DNA from: Bacteroidota bacterium
GTDB taxonomy: Bacteria; Bacteroidota; Rhodothermia; Rhodothermales; UBA10348
Direction of reading: 5' to 3'
DNA length: 64,000 nucleotides
NCBI GenBank assembly: GCA_029262775.1
Contig: JAJCYR010000056.1
Location: forward strand, 62,001 to 126,000
The notes beneath the pieces are model-generated. The model was not told where the DNA came from. It saw only the letters and a list, made by a program, of their open reading frames with translations, and did no database searches. Both the position numbers and the translations under genes were made by a program. Numbering within the stretch: the first letter of the stretch is position 1; the number at the start of each line of letters is the position of its first letter. This document shows, piece by piece, positions 1 through 8,285 of this stretch.

Positions 1-1438
1 CCACGACCGGCGTATCCGTGGCCGGGTCCCGCTCGAACTCGACACGAACACGGGGCGATGCAGGGGGCTCCGGGATCAGGTACCGGTCCAGCACGCCATT
101 ACCGTTGACATCTTCGCCGCCGTCCAGCCGTCCGTTGAAATTATTGTCCTCGCCACCGTACGTACGCCGTGCCCACTGGATATTGTTGGCGAGCAGGACG
201 CGGGTCTCCGGCGTGTCGACCGTTTTTCCGCCCGATCCCTGGAATTCCTCGGGTTTCAGCGCCGCCACGAGCGCGAACGTGACCTGCAGCGTATCGCCGG
301 GGAGTACCTGCGGCACGGGCCCCATGGGGGTCAATCCGATCCAGTTTCCGGTCGATATCTGGCCGTCTGTACGGAGACGCGTGAACCAGGCCTCCTCGGC
401 CGCCTGAAATTCCGCCGCGGAGCCGAATTCGGCAGGGTTTGGAAAGGGCGTGGACATACGGCGGTAGCGCTCGTCGTCGGTATTGGGACGGTTCAGCTCA
501 TCGCTGCCACCGGAGAAGAGCCACCAGCGGGGGTTGACCACGGGAGGCTGCAGGCCATCGGCAATGAATTCGTCCGCCACGGCCGGATGGAAGAAGCGCT
601 TGCGACCGGTTGCCGGATCCCGCCACTCGGCACCCAGAACGGCCACCGAGCCGTAGGTGTTCAGTGTTTCTTCAGCGCCTCCGGCGTTGAATGCATACAT
701 GGTCTGCAGCGAATCGATATAGCCGAGACCGCCCTTGTTGAAAAAGGCACCACCGGTGTCATTCGTGGTGTTCACGTTTCGCACCACAAGGTCGTGGAAG
801 AGGCCCACGTAGACATCTTCCCAGGGCGCGGACGACGTGTTGATGATGTCAAAGTTCAGAATGGCAAGCGACTCCGTAAAGGGGAAATTCCAGGCGAACG
901 TGGACATTTCGACCGTCATTCCAAGTCGACCGGCCACATCCGGGAGTTGAATGGATGTGTTAGGGAGTACACTGGACGTGTCTTCAAAAGCGGTCAGCAG
1001 GTCCTGGTGACTCACCGCGTCACGCGTAAACACAGCCGATGTGGACAGCGACGACCGGGTCCGGAACAGCCGGTTTTGCGCGAACTCGTAGCCGGTGGCA
1101 CCGGGAGAGTATCCGCCCGACGAGGTAACGGCGCCCGTGCGAACGGTGATGGTACCGTCCGAGCGGCGGGCCCCGATCCAGAGTCCTGCTTCAAAGAGGT
1201 GCTCGACGCCGGAGTTCAGCGGAAACTCGAACGAGGGGTTGCCCGTCGGGTTGTTACGCGCGTTCGACCTCCCGACGAACCCCGCGTTGGTAACCGTGAT
1301 GCCGACGTTGCCGACGTCAATGAGGGCCTCTTCGAACAATGCCTGCGCCTTGGCACCGGGTACAGGTTCAAGTGCGGCCATCGACATGATGGTCAGCAAG
1401 AGGACTGAAAACGGGAATGGTCGGTAGCAGTAATTCAT
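1..1438 (-). CDS. Exported protein with Ca-binding-like DxNxxG loops, partial (C-terminus off the left edge)
   Basis: The minus-strand frame is open from an ATG at 1438 to base 1, about 479 codons with no stop, so the 3' end lies outside the window. The N-terminus (MNYCYRPFPFSVLLLTIMS, then A-rich up to about residue 31) looks like a Sec signal peptide. The body is rich in aromatic, Asn and Thr residues, as in secreted beta proteins. Near residues 428-452 there are two Asp/Asn-Gly loops (DNNFNGRLDGGED and DVNGNGVLD) resembling dockerin or thrombospondin-type-3 calcium loops. I do not recognise a family and assign no enzymatic role. Such long exported proteins in Bacteroidota often end in a T9SS sorting domain, but that end is not visible here. 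The open frames on the opposite strand are shadows. Confidence 0.75.
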   Translation of the reverse strand, partial: MNYCYRPFPFSVLLLTIMSMAALEPVPGAKAQALFEEALIDVGNVGITVTNAGFVGRSNARNNPTGNPSFEFPLNSGVEHLFEAGLWIGARRSDGTITVRTGAVTSSGGYSPGATGYEFAQNRLFRTRSSLSTSAVFTRDAVSHQDLLTAFEDTSSVLPNTSIQLPDVAGRLGMTVEMSTFAWNFPFTESLAILNFDIINTSSAPWEDVYVGLFHDLVVRNVNTTNDTGGAFFNKGGLGYIDSLQTMYAFNAGGAEETLNTYGSVAVLGAEWRDPATGRKRFFHPAVADEFIADGLQPPVVNPRWWLFSGGSDELNRPNTDDERYRRMSTPFPNPAEFGSAAEFQAAEEAWFTRLRTDGQISTGNWIGLTPMGPVPQVLPGDTLQVTFALVAALKPEEFQGSGGKTVDTPETRVLLANNIQWARRTYGGEDNNFNGRLDGGEDVNGNGVLDRYLIPEPPASPRVRVEFERDPATDTPVV

Positions 1439-1539
1439 GCTCTACGGATGAAAGCGGCGGCGAACACACCGAAAACCGTGAACAGTGAACATAGCGGTTT
1501 TCAGGCGGTTGGTAAAGGCAAAGTTATACACACTACACA

Positions 1540-2253
1540 ATGTTAACCGGACTTCCTCACGTTTTCAAGTCGGAAATCCCTGTGGGGCCCGTAGCAGCTG
1601 TCCTGTTTGCCCTGTTTCTCGCCGGATGTTCAGACCATGCCGGTTCCAGCACGTGGATGGGACGCGACATTGCCGACGTGATGTCGTCCGAGCACGGCGC
1701 CGTCTGGCTCGACCGCCCGGAGCGGGATGCCGAGGAGTTGCCGGGTCGGCTGTTTGCGGCGCTCCGGCTGAATGCATCGGATCATGTGGCGGACATCGGG
1801 GCCGGAACCGGCTTCTTCACGTTTCCGCTGGCCGCGCGCGTGCCGCACGGCCGTGTTCACGCCGTGGAGGTGCACCAGGCGCTGGTCGACACGCTTCGGG
1901 CCCGCGCCGAACGACGAGGAGTGCGTAACGTGGTCCCGGTCCTGGGGTCTGTAGACAACCCGTCGCTGCCCGAGGAACGCCTCGATCTGGTCCTTATCGT
2001 TTCATCCTATCACGAATTTTCGCATCCACAAGACATGATGTCCCACATATTTCGGGCGCTGCGGCCGGGAGGGAGACTCGTCATCGTCGAATACCGCGGG
2101 GAAGATGCCACGATTCCGGTAGAGCCGCTTCACCGCATGAGCGAAGCGCAGATACGCCTGGAAATGGAAGCCGCTGGCTTCGTATGGCTCGACACGCTCG
2201 ACATCCTGCCCATGCAGCACGTGGTCACGTTCCGGCGGCCGGTAGCGCCGTGA
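1540..2253 (+). CDS. Lipoprotein-type class I SAM-dependent methyltransferase
   Basis: 237 aa. The SAM-binding motif I is clear (ADIGAGTGFF, about residues 76-85). It is followed by an acidic strand end (HAVEVH), a motif IV region (LDLVLIVSSYHEF) and a GGRLVIVEY post-motif, so this is a class I methyltransferase fold. The N-terminus carries a hydrophobic stretch ending in a lipobox (FLAGC, Cys30), so the protein is predicted to be exported and lipidated. That is odd for a SAM enzyme, because SAM is cytoplasmic. The n-region is weakly charged (one Lys), so a later start that removes the signal is an alternative. The pattern MGRDIADVM...WLDRPERDAEEL after the Cys matches a group of similarly exported methyltransferase-like proteins I have seen in Gram-negative bacteria. 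The substrate is unknown. The neighbour downstream is convergent. Confidence 0.8.
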   Translation: MLTGLPHVFKSEIPVGPVAAVLFALFLAGCSDHAGSSTWMGRDIADVMSSEHGAVWLDRPERDAEELPGRLFAALRLNASDHVADIGAGTGFFTFPLAARVPHGRVHAVEVHQALVDTLRARAERRGVRNVVPVLGSVDNPSLPEERLDLVLIVSSYHEFSHPQDMMSHIFRALRPGGRLVIVEYRGEDATIPVEPLHRMSEAQIRLEMEAAGFVWLDTLDILPMQHVVTFRRPVAP

Positions 2254-2276
2254 TGGCAGTTCGGGTTCGCCCAGTT

Positions 2277-2900
2277 TCAATCCGGCACATCGAGGCTTCG
2301 CCACAAATACCATGAGGCGATGGTGCGGTAGGGTTTCCATGGGGTCGATGCGTCCATCGCGTCGGCCGGGGAGGGCAGCTCGTCGAGCCCGTAGAGTTGG
2401 GCCATGCCCTTGCGAATGCCGAGGTCGGACGCGGGGAATATGTCAGGTCGCCCGAGGCAGAACATGAGATACATCTGGACCGTCCACGGGCCGATGCCCT
2501 TGACGTGCGTGAGGCACGTTTCGATGGCGGTGTTGTCCATCGTAGCCATGGTCGTGGCATCGGGAATGAGGTCGTCTGCGGCGTGCTTGGCAAGGTCCGT
2601 GATGGCCGTGGTTTTGGCGCGCGAAAGGCCCGCCGAGCGGAGGGAATCCGGATGGGTTTCGAGGATGACTTCCGGTAGGATGGGCTCGCCGGTGATGGCG
2701 AGCAGGCGCCCATGAATGGTGGCGGCGGCTTTTCCTGAGAGTTGTTGGTATACGATGTTGCGCACGAGCGCCTCGAAGGGCGGCTCTTCCGTTCGAGGCG
2801 TGAGCGTGACGGGTCCCGCCCGGCTCATGAGCGCGCGCAGGGCGGGATCGGACGCGCCGAGGTGACGAATGCATTGGTCAAGGTCGAAAGGCCAGGACAT
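2277..2900 (-). CDS. DNA-3-methyladenine glycosylase (AlkA/HhH-GPD family)
   Basis: 207 aa from ATG 2900. It excises alkylated bases in base-excision repair. The HhH-GPD fold is shown by the helix-hairpin-helix VKGIGPWT (residues 133-140) and the catalytic Asp159 in FPASDLGIR. The usual alpha-helical core has YQQLSGKAA at 51-59. The length matches short AlkA/MAG-type enzymes lacking the E. coli N-terminal domain. An upstream in-frame ATG at 2945 would add MAIAHITTRKPEIYA; I prefer 2900 because the family normally begins close to WPFD. It is convergent with the methyltransferase (23-bp gap) and divergent from the SafE-like gene. Confidence 0.9.
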   Translation of the reverse strand: MSWPFDLDQCIRHLGASDPALRALMSRAGPVTLTPRTEEPPFEALVRNIVYQQLSGKAAATIHGRLLAITGEPILPEVILETHPDSLRSAGLSRAKTTAITDLAKHAADDLIPDATTMATMDNTAIETCLTHVKGIGPWTVQMYLMFCLGRPDIFPASDLGIRKGMAQLYGLDELPSPADAMDASTPWKPYRTIASWYLWRSLDVPD

Positions 2901-2974
2901 GGCGTATATTTCCGGTTTGCGCGTTGTGATGTGTGCAATGGCCATCCAAGATACGCTTCCGGGGAGCTTTTTTC

Positions 2975-3604
2975 GTGGACTGGATTCTTACCGCTGTTCT
3001 ACTGGCCGTCGGGGGGAGCCTGCACTGCATGGGGATGTGCGGTGGGTTCGCCATGCTGGCGCATTCAGGGCGGCGTGGTTGGTGGCGCTTCGTCGCCTAT
3101 GGGCTCGGGAAAACGCTGACCTATGTGGCGCTCGGCGTGGTGGCAGGTGCGATCGGGCAGGCTTCGACGGCCTTGCCAGCGGGATCGCGTGTACTGGGTG
3201 TGATCGCGGGGATTGTGATGATCGTGTCTGGACTGCAGCTCGGTGGATGGGTGGCGCTTGAGCGGTTCTACATGCCTCCGGTAGCCGGGAGGATCGTAGG
3301 CGCCCTCTCGTCCCGCCTGCAGGAATCGTCGGCTCTCGCCCGCTTTGCGATGGGTGCGCTCAATGGGCTGCTGCCCTGCGGCCTGCTCTATGCGGCACTT
3401 GGCGGGGCGGCGGCCACCTTCGCGTGGTGGAAGGGGGCTGCGTTCATGGCCATCTTCGGACTGTCCACGCTGCCTGCTCTTCTGGTGGCCGCGCAACTCG
3501 GGCGGCTGTTGGATGCAGGCCGCAGGCGCGTGCTGGTGCGGATCGGAGCCGTCATGGTCATCGTGTTCGGTGCGCTCATGCTGGTAAGGTCATTCATGGG
3601 ATGA
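2975..3604 (+). CDS. SafE/TauE-like (DsbD_2, UreH-type) membrane protein, probably copper or thiol handling for cbb3 oxidase
   Basis: 209 aa from GTG 2975. A GGGGAG Shine-Dalgarno at 2961-2966 lies 8 nt upstream, which decides this start over the ATG at 2933. The protein has about six membrane segments. The conserved HCMGMCGG (residues 17-24) and LPCGLLY (133-139) are typical of the UreH/DsbD_2 group (PF13386). Homologues sit next to ccoI/ccoS in many genomes and are thought to help copper or electron supply to the cbb3 oxidase. Here the gene faces the cbb3 operon, and its 3' end overlaps the end of ccoS by 15 bp. The role is inferred from context and the Cys/His motif. Confidence 0.85.
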   Translation: MDWILTAVLLAVGGSLHCMGMCGGFAMLAHSGRRGWWRFVAYGLGKTLTYVALGVVAGAIGQASTALPAGSRVLGVIAGIVMIVSGLQLGGWVALERFYMPPVAGRIVGALSSRLQESSALARFAMGALNGLLPCGLLYAALGGAAATFAWWKGAAFMAIFGLSTLPALLVAAQLGRLLDAGRRRVLVRIGAVMVIVFGALMLVRSFMG

Positions 3605-3751
3605 CCCTTCGTCGTCCTCGTCGACCAGCATGCGCATGCCGGGTGTCTCCACGTCGTCGTACTGGCCCGAGCGGACGCTCCATATGAATGCGGCAACTCC
3701 GGCGGCCGCGAGGGCCAGTGCGAGCGGTACGAGGATGTAGAGGACGTTCAC
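3590..3751 (-). CDS. ccoS: Cbb3-type oxidase assembly protein CcoS
   Basis: 53 aa, GTG start. It is a single-pass protein with an N-terminal segment (VLYILVPLALALAAAG), then the family hallmark FIWSVRSGQYDDVETPGMRMLVDEDD. This matches the CcoS pattern (W-x-x-x-S-G-Q-[FY]-D-D-[LV]-E-x-P). CcoS is needed for cofactor insertion into the cbb3 oxidase. It is the last gene of the minus-strand operon, 81 bp after ccoI, and that gap holds a tandem repeat. Its end overlaps the convergent SafE-like gene by 15 bp. Confidence 0.92.
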   Translation of the reverse strand: MNVLYILVPLALALAAAGVAAFIWSVRSGQYDDVETPGMRMLVDEDDEGSSHE

Positions 3752-3753
3752 GG

Positions 3754-3813
3754 GGGTGTTGGGTGTTGGGTGTTGGGTGTTGCGGGGTTGCGGGATTGCG
3801 GGATTGCGTGGGT
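3754..3813. repeat. Two abutting microsatellites (7-mer x4, 8-mer x4) between ccoI and ccoS
   Basis: Four exact copies of GGGTGTT fill 3754-3781. Four copies of an 8-mer, GCGGGATT with variants GCGGGGTT and GCGTGGGT, fill 3782-3813. They lie wholly in the 81-bp gap between the ccoI stop (3833) and the ccoS GTG (3751). On the transcribed strand this is a C-rich (AACACCC)n tract just upstream of the ccoS start, where copy-number slippage could change ccoS translation. Confidence 0.9.
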
Positions 3814-3832
3814 GCGTGGCTGGGGGGCTGGG

Positions 3833-6370
3833 TCACGCGGGGCGGTGCCGGGTGGTCTGGTAGAGCGAGGATATGACGACGATAAAGCTCGACACGGGCA
3901 TGGCGACGGCGGCGAAAAGCGGGGTTACCAGACCTGCAAGGGCGGCTCCGGCACCGACGACGTTGTATGCAAGCGAGAAGGCGAGGTTGCGGCGCACGAC
4001 ATGCAGTACGCCTTCCGAGTGCTGCAACAGGTCCCGTGCGGCCCCCAGACCCGGCCGGGTTACGTGCACATGGGCGGCCATGCGACTGGCGGCCGAGCCG
4101 TCAGCGACGGCGAGGCCGATATGGGCGGCCCGGAGGGCAGGCGTGTCATTGACCCCATCCCCGACAACGAGGACGTGGTGGCCCTGCTGCTGCAGCGTTT
4201 CGACCAACTGTTTCTTTCGCCCGGGCGTGGCGGCCCCGATGGCTCGGTCACCGGGTATACCTACAAGATCGGCGACGTGCAATGTCGTGGCCATGTCATC
4301 CCCGGAACAGATCCAGACGTCGGCGCGCCGGGACAGCCAGTCAACGGTGGATCGGGCATCGGGCCGGAGGGGGTCGGTGATGGCCACGACGGCGGCGAGC
4401 GTGCCGTCGAGTTCAATGGCAATGGGCGTGCGACCGCCTTCGGCCATGCGCTCGGAAGCCCCCTGGAGGGCATCTGGAACGGCGGCAGTTTCGAGGATCC
4501 AGGCGGGGCGGCCGACGCGCACGCGCCGCCCTGCGACGCGTGCTTCGACGCCTGTCGATGGAACGTGGCGGACCTCGGTGGCGGCGTGGAGCTGGCGCCC
4601 GTCGGCCCAGGCGGTGAAGGCGCGGGCAATGGGGTGGGCGAGGCCGGCTTCCACCGAGGCCGCCCGTTCCAGGGCGCCGGCCGCCCCTTCAAACGCATCG
4701 ACCCGCATGGCCCCCTCGGTGATCGTGCCCGTCTTGTCGAGCACCACGGCCGTGATGGTGGTGGCACGCTCCAGGACCGACTCACCCTTGATGAACAGGC
4801 CGCGCCTGGCGGCGCGGCCAAGACCCACAGCCAGTGCCAGGGGAGTCGCCATGCCGAGCGCGCAGGGACACGTGATGACAAGAAGTGCAACGACATGGCT
4901 GACAGCCCGGGCGGGATCAAGGAACGACCAGACAAGGGCCGACGCTCCGGCCAGAACGAGGACGGTGATGGAGAACCAGCCGCCAAGCGCGTCGGCGGTG
5001 TGAAGGATATTGCGTCCGGATACGACTCGGGACAGCGGACCGGAGGCTCCAACAGGTGGACCGCCGGGTTCTGAAGCCCAAGAAATAAGGCTTCCAATGC
5101 GCGTTTGATCGCCCGTTCGGGCAACTCGCACGGTCAGAGGAGACGTTTCGTTGATGGTCCCGGCGAAAACAGCGGTTCCCGGGCGCACGACAATGGGCCG
5201 GCTCTCGCCCGTCAGCACGGCGTGTCCCACATGGCTCTCGCCCTCGTCTACCGTACCATCGACTGGAATCAGTTCTCCCGGCTGCACGCGCACGAGCTGC
5301 CCCGACTCGAGATCTCCAGACCGGACGCGCTCCGTTCGCCCGCCATCAAACACTCTTCGCGCTACGCTCGGCAAGAGGGCAAGCAGGCGGTCGGAGGTAT
5401 CGCCCGCCAGACGCTGCGCGCGAAGCTGCAGCCAGCGCGCCGTAAGCAGCGCCGCAATCAGCACCGTGATGGAATCGAACCAGATTTCTCCCTGGCCGGA
5501 GATGGTCGCCCACGCACTGTAGCCGAATCCAGTAAGGATTCCGGCCGAAATGGGCGTATCCATGTGGATATGCCGCAGCGAACGTGCGCGAGCGGCGAGC
5601 CGAACCGATGCCCACGCCCGGCGGAAGAAGACGCTTCCGCCGTAGATGACCGCCGGCAGCGCCAGCGCAAGGCTCAGCCAGCGGGCCGCGCTGCCGAGCC
5701 CTGTCATGTCCAGATCGAGCCCACCGTAGAGCGCGAACGCCAGCAGCATGATGTTTCCGGCGATCGCCCAGGCGACGCCGACACGGATGAGTAGCTGCCT
5801 TTCCGCGCGCGAAGCGCCCGACTGCGCCACTCCGCCCATCGCTCCTTCCGGGACACGCGGCTGCACAGGATACCCGAATCGGGCCAGCCATCGGGCAATG
5901 TCGGACAGCGCTACCTCCTCGGGGTGCCAGGTGAGTGACAGCCGCCCTCGCGCCAGGTTGAGGCGGGCCGAATACACGCCATCCACGTGCTCGGGCAGGC
6001 GTTCGACGAGCCAGACGCAGGCTGCGCAGTGCACGCCGTCCACGTAGAGTTCCGTCCGGAAGGACCCGCCGTCAAGAGGCGCGGCGTGCTGTTCCAGGAA
6101 ATCGGGCGAATCGAGCTCCTGAAGCAGCGACTCGGGCGTGCCCACAGGAGGCGGCCGGAGTCGACCCGAAGCCGGAGCCGACTCTTTCAGACGGTAGTAG
6201 GTCGCATCGAGTCCTGAGTCCTGCAGAATACCGTACACCGTTCGGCAGGACGAACAGCAGAAGGCGGGGTCCGATACGCCAAGCGCCGGAGGAACCGTAA
6301 GACCGCAGTGGGCGCATGTCACGCTGCGGCCCGCAGCGACGTCCTTTTTGCCTCTCACGGCAGATTCCAT
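3833..6370 (-). CDS. ccoI: Cu+-translocating P1B-type ATPase CcoI/FixI (cbb3 assembly)
   Basis: 845 aa. It exports Cu+ from the cytoplasm for the CuB centre of the cbb3 oxidase. The N-terminal putative metal-binding region carries C19xxC22 and a CCxxC at 38-42. A heavy-metal-associated domain follows with the metal site CAAC at 115-118. TGES is at 387-390 (actuator), the transmembrane copper site CPC at 501-503, the phosphorylation loop DKTGT at 545-549, and GDGVNDTPAL near the C-terminus. About eight membrane segments are present. The extra Cys-rich N-terminus before the HMA is typical of CcoI rather than ordinary CopA. The start overlaps the end of ccoH by 16 bp, so it is co-translated. The long open frames opposite it are codon-bias shadows. 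Confidence 0.96.
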   Translation of the reverse strand: MESAVRGKKDVAAGRSVTCAHCGLTVPPALGVSDPAFCCSSCRTVYGILQDSGLDATYYRLKESAPASGRLRPPPVGTPESLLQELDSPDFLEQHAAPLDGGSFRTELYVDGVHCAACVWLVERLPEHVDGVYSARLNLARGRLSLTWHPEEVALSDIARWLARFGYPVQPRVPEGAMGGVAQSGASRAERQLLIRVGVAWAIAGNIMLLAFALYGGLDLDMTGLGSAARWLSLALALPAVIYGGSVFFRRAWASVRLAARARSLRHIHMDTPISAGILTGFGYSAWATISGQGEIWFDSITVLIAALLTARWLQLRAQRLAGDTSDRLLALLPSVARRVFDGGRTERVRSGDLESGQLVRVQPGELIPVDGTVDEGESHVGHAVLTGESRPIVVRPGTAVFAGTINETSPLTVRVARTGDQTRIGSLISWASEPGGPPVGASGPLSRVVSGRNILHTADALGGWFSITVLVLAGASALVWSFLDPARAVSHVVALLVITCPCALGMATPLALAVGLGRAARRGLFIKGESVLERATTITAVVLDKTGTITEGAMRVDAFEGAAGALERAASVEAGLAHPIARAFTAWADGRQLHAATEVRHVPSTGVEARVAGRRVRVGRPAWILETAAVPDALQGASERMAEGGRTPIAIELDGTLAAVVAITDPLRPDARSTVDWLSRRADVWICSGDDMATTLHVADLVGIPGDRAIGAATPGRKKQLVETLQQQGHHVLVVGDGVNDTPALRAAHIGLAVADGSAASRMAAHVHVTRPGLGAARDLLQHSEGVLHVVRRNLAFSLAYNVVGAGAALAGLVTPLFAAVAMPVSSFIVVISSLYQTTRHRPA

Positions 6371-6852
6371 TCCCGCCGCAGTATGTGCACAAACCGGTCA
6401 TCACCGCGCCTGGCTTCAATGCGCACGTCCCATAATCCGGATCCACGGGCAGTTACGGGAAGATCCGAAGCGATTCCCGATGCATCGACCCGGAAAGGAA
6501 CAACCTCCGAGAAATTGGCCTGGTGCGGCCGTGTGAGGGTCAGCGTTCCCCGGGCGCCCGTTACGGGCTCACCGTCCTGGTTCAGAAGCACCAGTCGAAG
6601 CGTGCCTTCCGCTGTGCGCTCAACACGGGCGGTCCAGCCGAGGGAATCGCTCGCCGCGCGTGCCGCAGCCGCCTCGTCCCAGGCGACGGCCTTGTCGTAA
6701 TAATCGGGGATGACTTCGGGGCCTCCGTCTACGCGGGAGGCGAAGAGAAGACCAAAAGTCATGGTCATGCCAAACAGAATGAGCCCGATGACGGCGGCGG
6801 GCCAGAACCAATCCCTGGTAGGTATTTTCATGGTATTCTTCATGGTATTCAC
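6355..6852 (-). CDS. ccoH: FixH/CcoH family cbb3 assembly protein
   Basis: 165 aa. One N-terminal membrane segment (WPAAVIGLILFGMTMTFGLLFA) is followed by a periplasmic beta-rich domain ending in a WDVRIEARR strand, the FixH layout. FixH/CcoH stabilises early cbb3 subcomplexes. ATG codons at residues 1, 4 and 8 are all possible starts; the first overlaps the ccoG stop by 4 bp and was kept. It is placed between ccoG and ccoI exactly as in canonical ccoGHIS operons. Confidence 0.9.
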   Translation of the reverse strand: MNTMKNTMKIPTRDWFWPAAVIGLILFGMTMTFGLLFASRVDGGPEVIPDYYDKAVAWDEAAAARAASDSLGWTARVERTAEGTLRLVLLNQDGEPVTGARGTLTLTRPHQANFSEVVPFRVDASGIASDLPVTARGSGLWDVRIEARRGDDRFVHILRREWNLP

Positions 6853-8279
6853 CGAATGGATGGGCCAAGCAGCGTAAAGGATCGCTCCAATACCTGGCCG
6901 TCCGAGAATTCCAGTAGGAAGGTCACGGGCATGGCGTCGCTCTCGAATGCGGATGCCGGGGTCATGACCCAGATTTCCACGCGGCGCATTTCGCCGCCGT
7001 CCAGCGTGATGGGCAGGGCCTCGACCGGGCGCAGTTCAACAGGCGTACCGCTGGCGGCGCGGACGGAGAACGATGCCGGCTGCGCCGTCTGGTTGCGCAC
7101 GCGGAAACGCAGGCGGTTGGCAATGCGTCCGTCACCGAGCTCGGCATAGGGCTCGCCGACCGCGCGGCCAATGTTGATGTCATAATCCGACCGCTGCGTA
7201 ATGACAACCGAGAAGGCAGACAGTACGAAGATCAGGGCGGCGCTGTAAATGAGCGTTCGAGGGCGGACGAGCCGCGTTTTTTTGCCGTCCAGTTCGCGCT
7301 CTGACGTATACCGTATGAGACCGCGTGGCTTGCCGATGTTGTCCATGATATGATCGCACGCGTCAATGCACTGTGTGCAGGCCACGCATTCCATCTGCAA
7401 TCCGTCCCGGATGTCTATGCCCGTGGGGCAGGTCCGTACGCACGCGAAACAGTCTATGCAGTCACCCTCTTGCGGAACGAGTCCTTCCTCCTCCATGCGG
7501 AGTTGCTTTTTGGATCGTTTGGATCGGGGCTCGCCGCGCCCCGTGTCGTAGGAGACGATTGTGGAATCCTCATCGAGCATGATGGACTGCATGCGGGCGT
7601 AGGGGCAGGCAATGGTGCACATCTGCTCCCGGAAAATGCCGAAGTCAAACAGGATGAGGCCTGTGGTTATGGCCATCACCACGAAAAATCCCCAATGCTC
7701 CGTGGGCGGGGCCTGCATCCACGCCATCAGCGCCTCCCAGCCAACGAAGTAGGCGACAAACGTATGGGCAAGCAGGAGGGAGACCACCATAAAAATGCTC
7801 CACTTGACTGTCTTGCGCCACGCTTTGTCGAGCGTCAATGGCCCCTCATCACGCCGCTTCCGCACGTGTTCCTTTCCTTCAATCAGGCGCTCAACTGGAC
7901 GGAATACGAACTCCAGATATACGGTCTGTGGGCAGGCCCATCCGCACCAGACGCGGCCGAGCAGCGCCGTAAACAGCATCACGGCCACCATGACCGCAAT
8001 CAGCATGAGCATGAGCAGCAGGGTGTCCGTGGGGTAGAACACCGCGCCGAAAAGCGCGAATTCACGGTGCACCAGGTCCAACAACATGGCTGGCTTTCCA
8101 CCCACGTGCACTATAGGCAGCGCCAGGTACACGGCGACCAGCAGAACGCCGGCGTAGCGACGCCATGTCAGGAATCTGCCTTTGCTTTCCACGGGATACA
8201 GCCACTTCCGCTTGCCATCCCTGCCGAGTGTGGAGAGGACCTCGTCAGGAGACTGAAGGATCGCGGGGCCATCGGCCAT
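6849..8279 (-). CDS. ccoG: Cytochrome c oxidase accessory protein CcoG/FixG
   Basis: 476 aa. It is an integral membrane ferredoxin-like protein; family members act as Cu(II) reductases during cbb3 biogenesis. There are several membrane segments between residues 40 and 210, with WCGWACPQ at 111-118. Two [4Fe-4S] motifs follow: Cys274/277/280/284 and Cys298/301/304/308. A C-terminal Ig-like FixG domain occupies about 360-476. Full length for the family. It is followed by ccoH with a 4-bp overlap and preceded by ccoP with a 6-bp gap. Confidence 0.95.
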   Translation of the reverse strand: MADGPAILQSPDEVLSTLGRDGKRKWLYPVESKGRFLTWRRYAGVLLVAVYLALPIVHVGGKPAMLLDLVHREFALFGAVFYPTDTLLLMLMLIAVMVAVMLFTALLGRVWCGWACPQTVYLEFVFRPVERLIEGKEHVRKRRDEGPLTLDKAWRKTVKWSIFMVVSLLLAHTFVAYFVGWEALMAWMQAPPTEHWGFFVVMAITTGLILFDFGIFREQMCTIACPYARMQSIMLDEDSTIVSYDTGRGEPRSKRSKKQLRMEEEGLVPQEGDCIDCFACVRTCPTGIDIRDGLQMECVACTQCIDACDHIMDNIGKPRGLIRYTSERELDGKKTRLVRPRTLIYSAALIFVLSAFSVVITQRSDYDINIGRAVGEPYAELGDGRIANRLRFRVRNQTAQPASFSVRAASGTPVELRPVEALPITLDGGEMRRVEIWVMTPASAFESDAMPVTFLLEFSDGQVLERSFTLLGPSIR

Positions 8280-8285
8280 GGAATT

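Noticed and set aside
3770-5074. 434-codon open frame on the plus strand
   Set aside because: It is antisense to ccoI, has low-complexity Gly/Arg/Asp composition and no family features; a codon-bias shadow.
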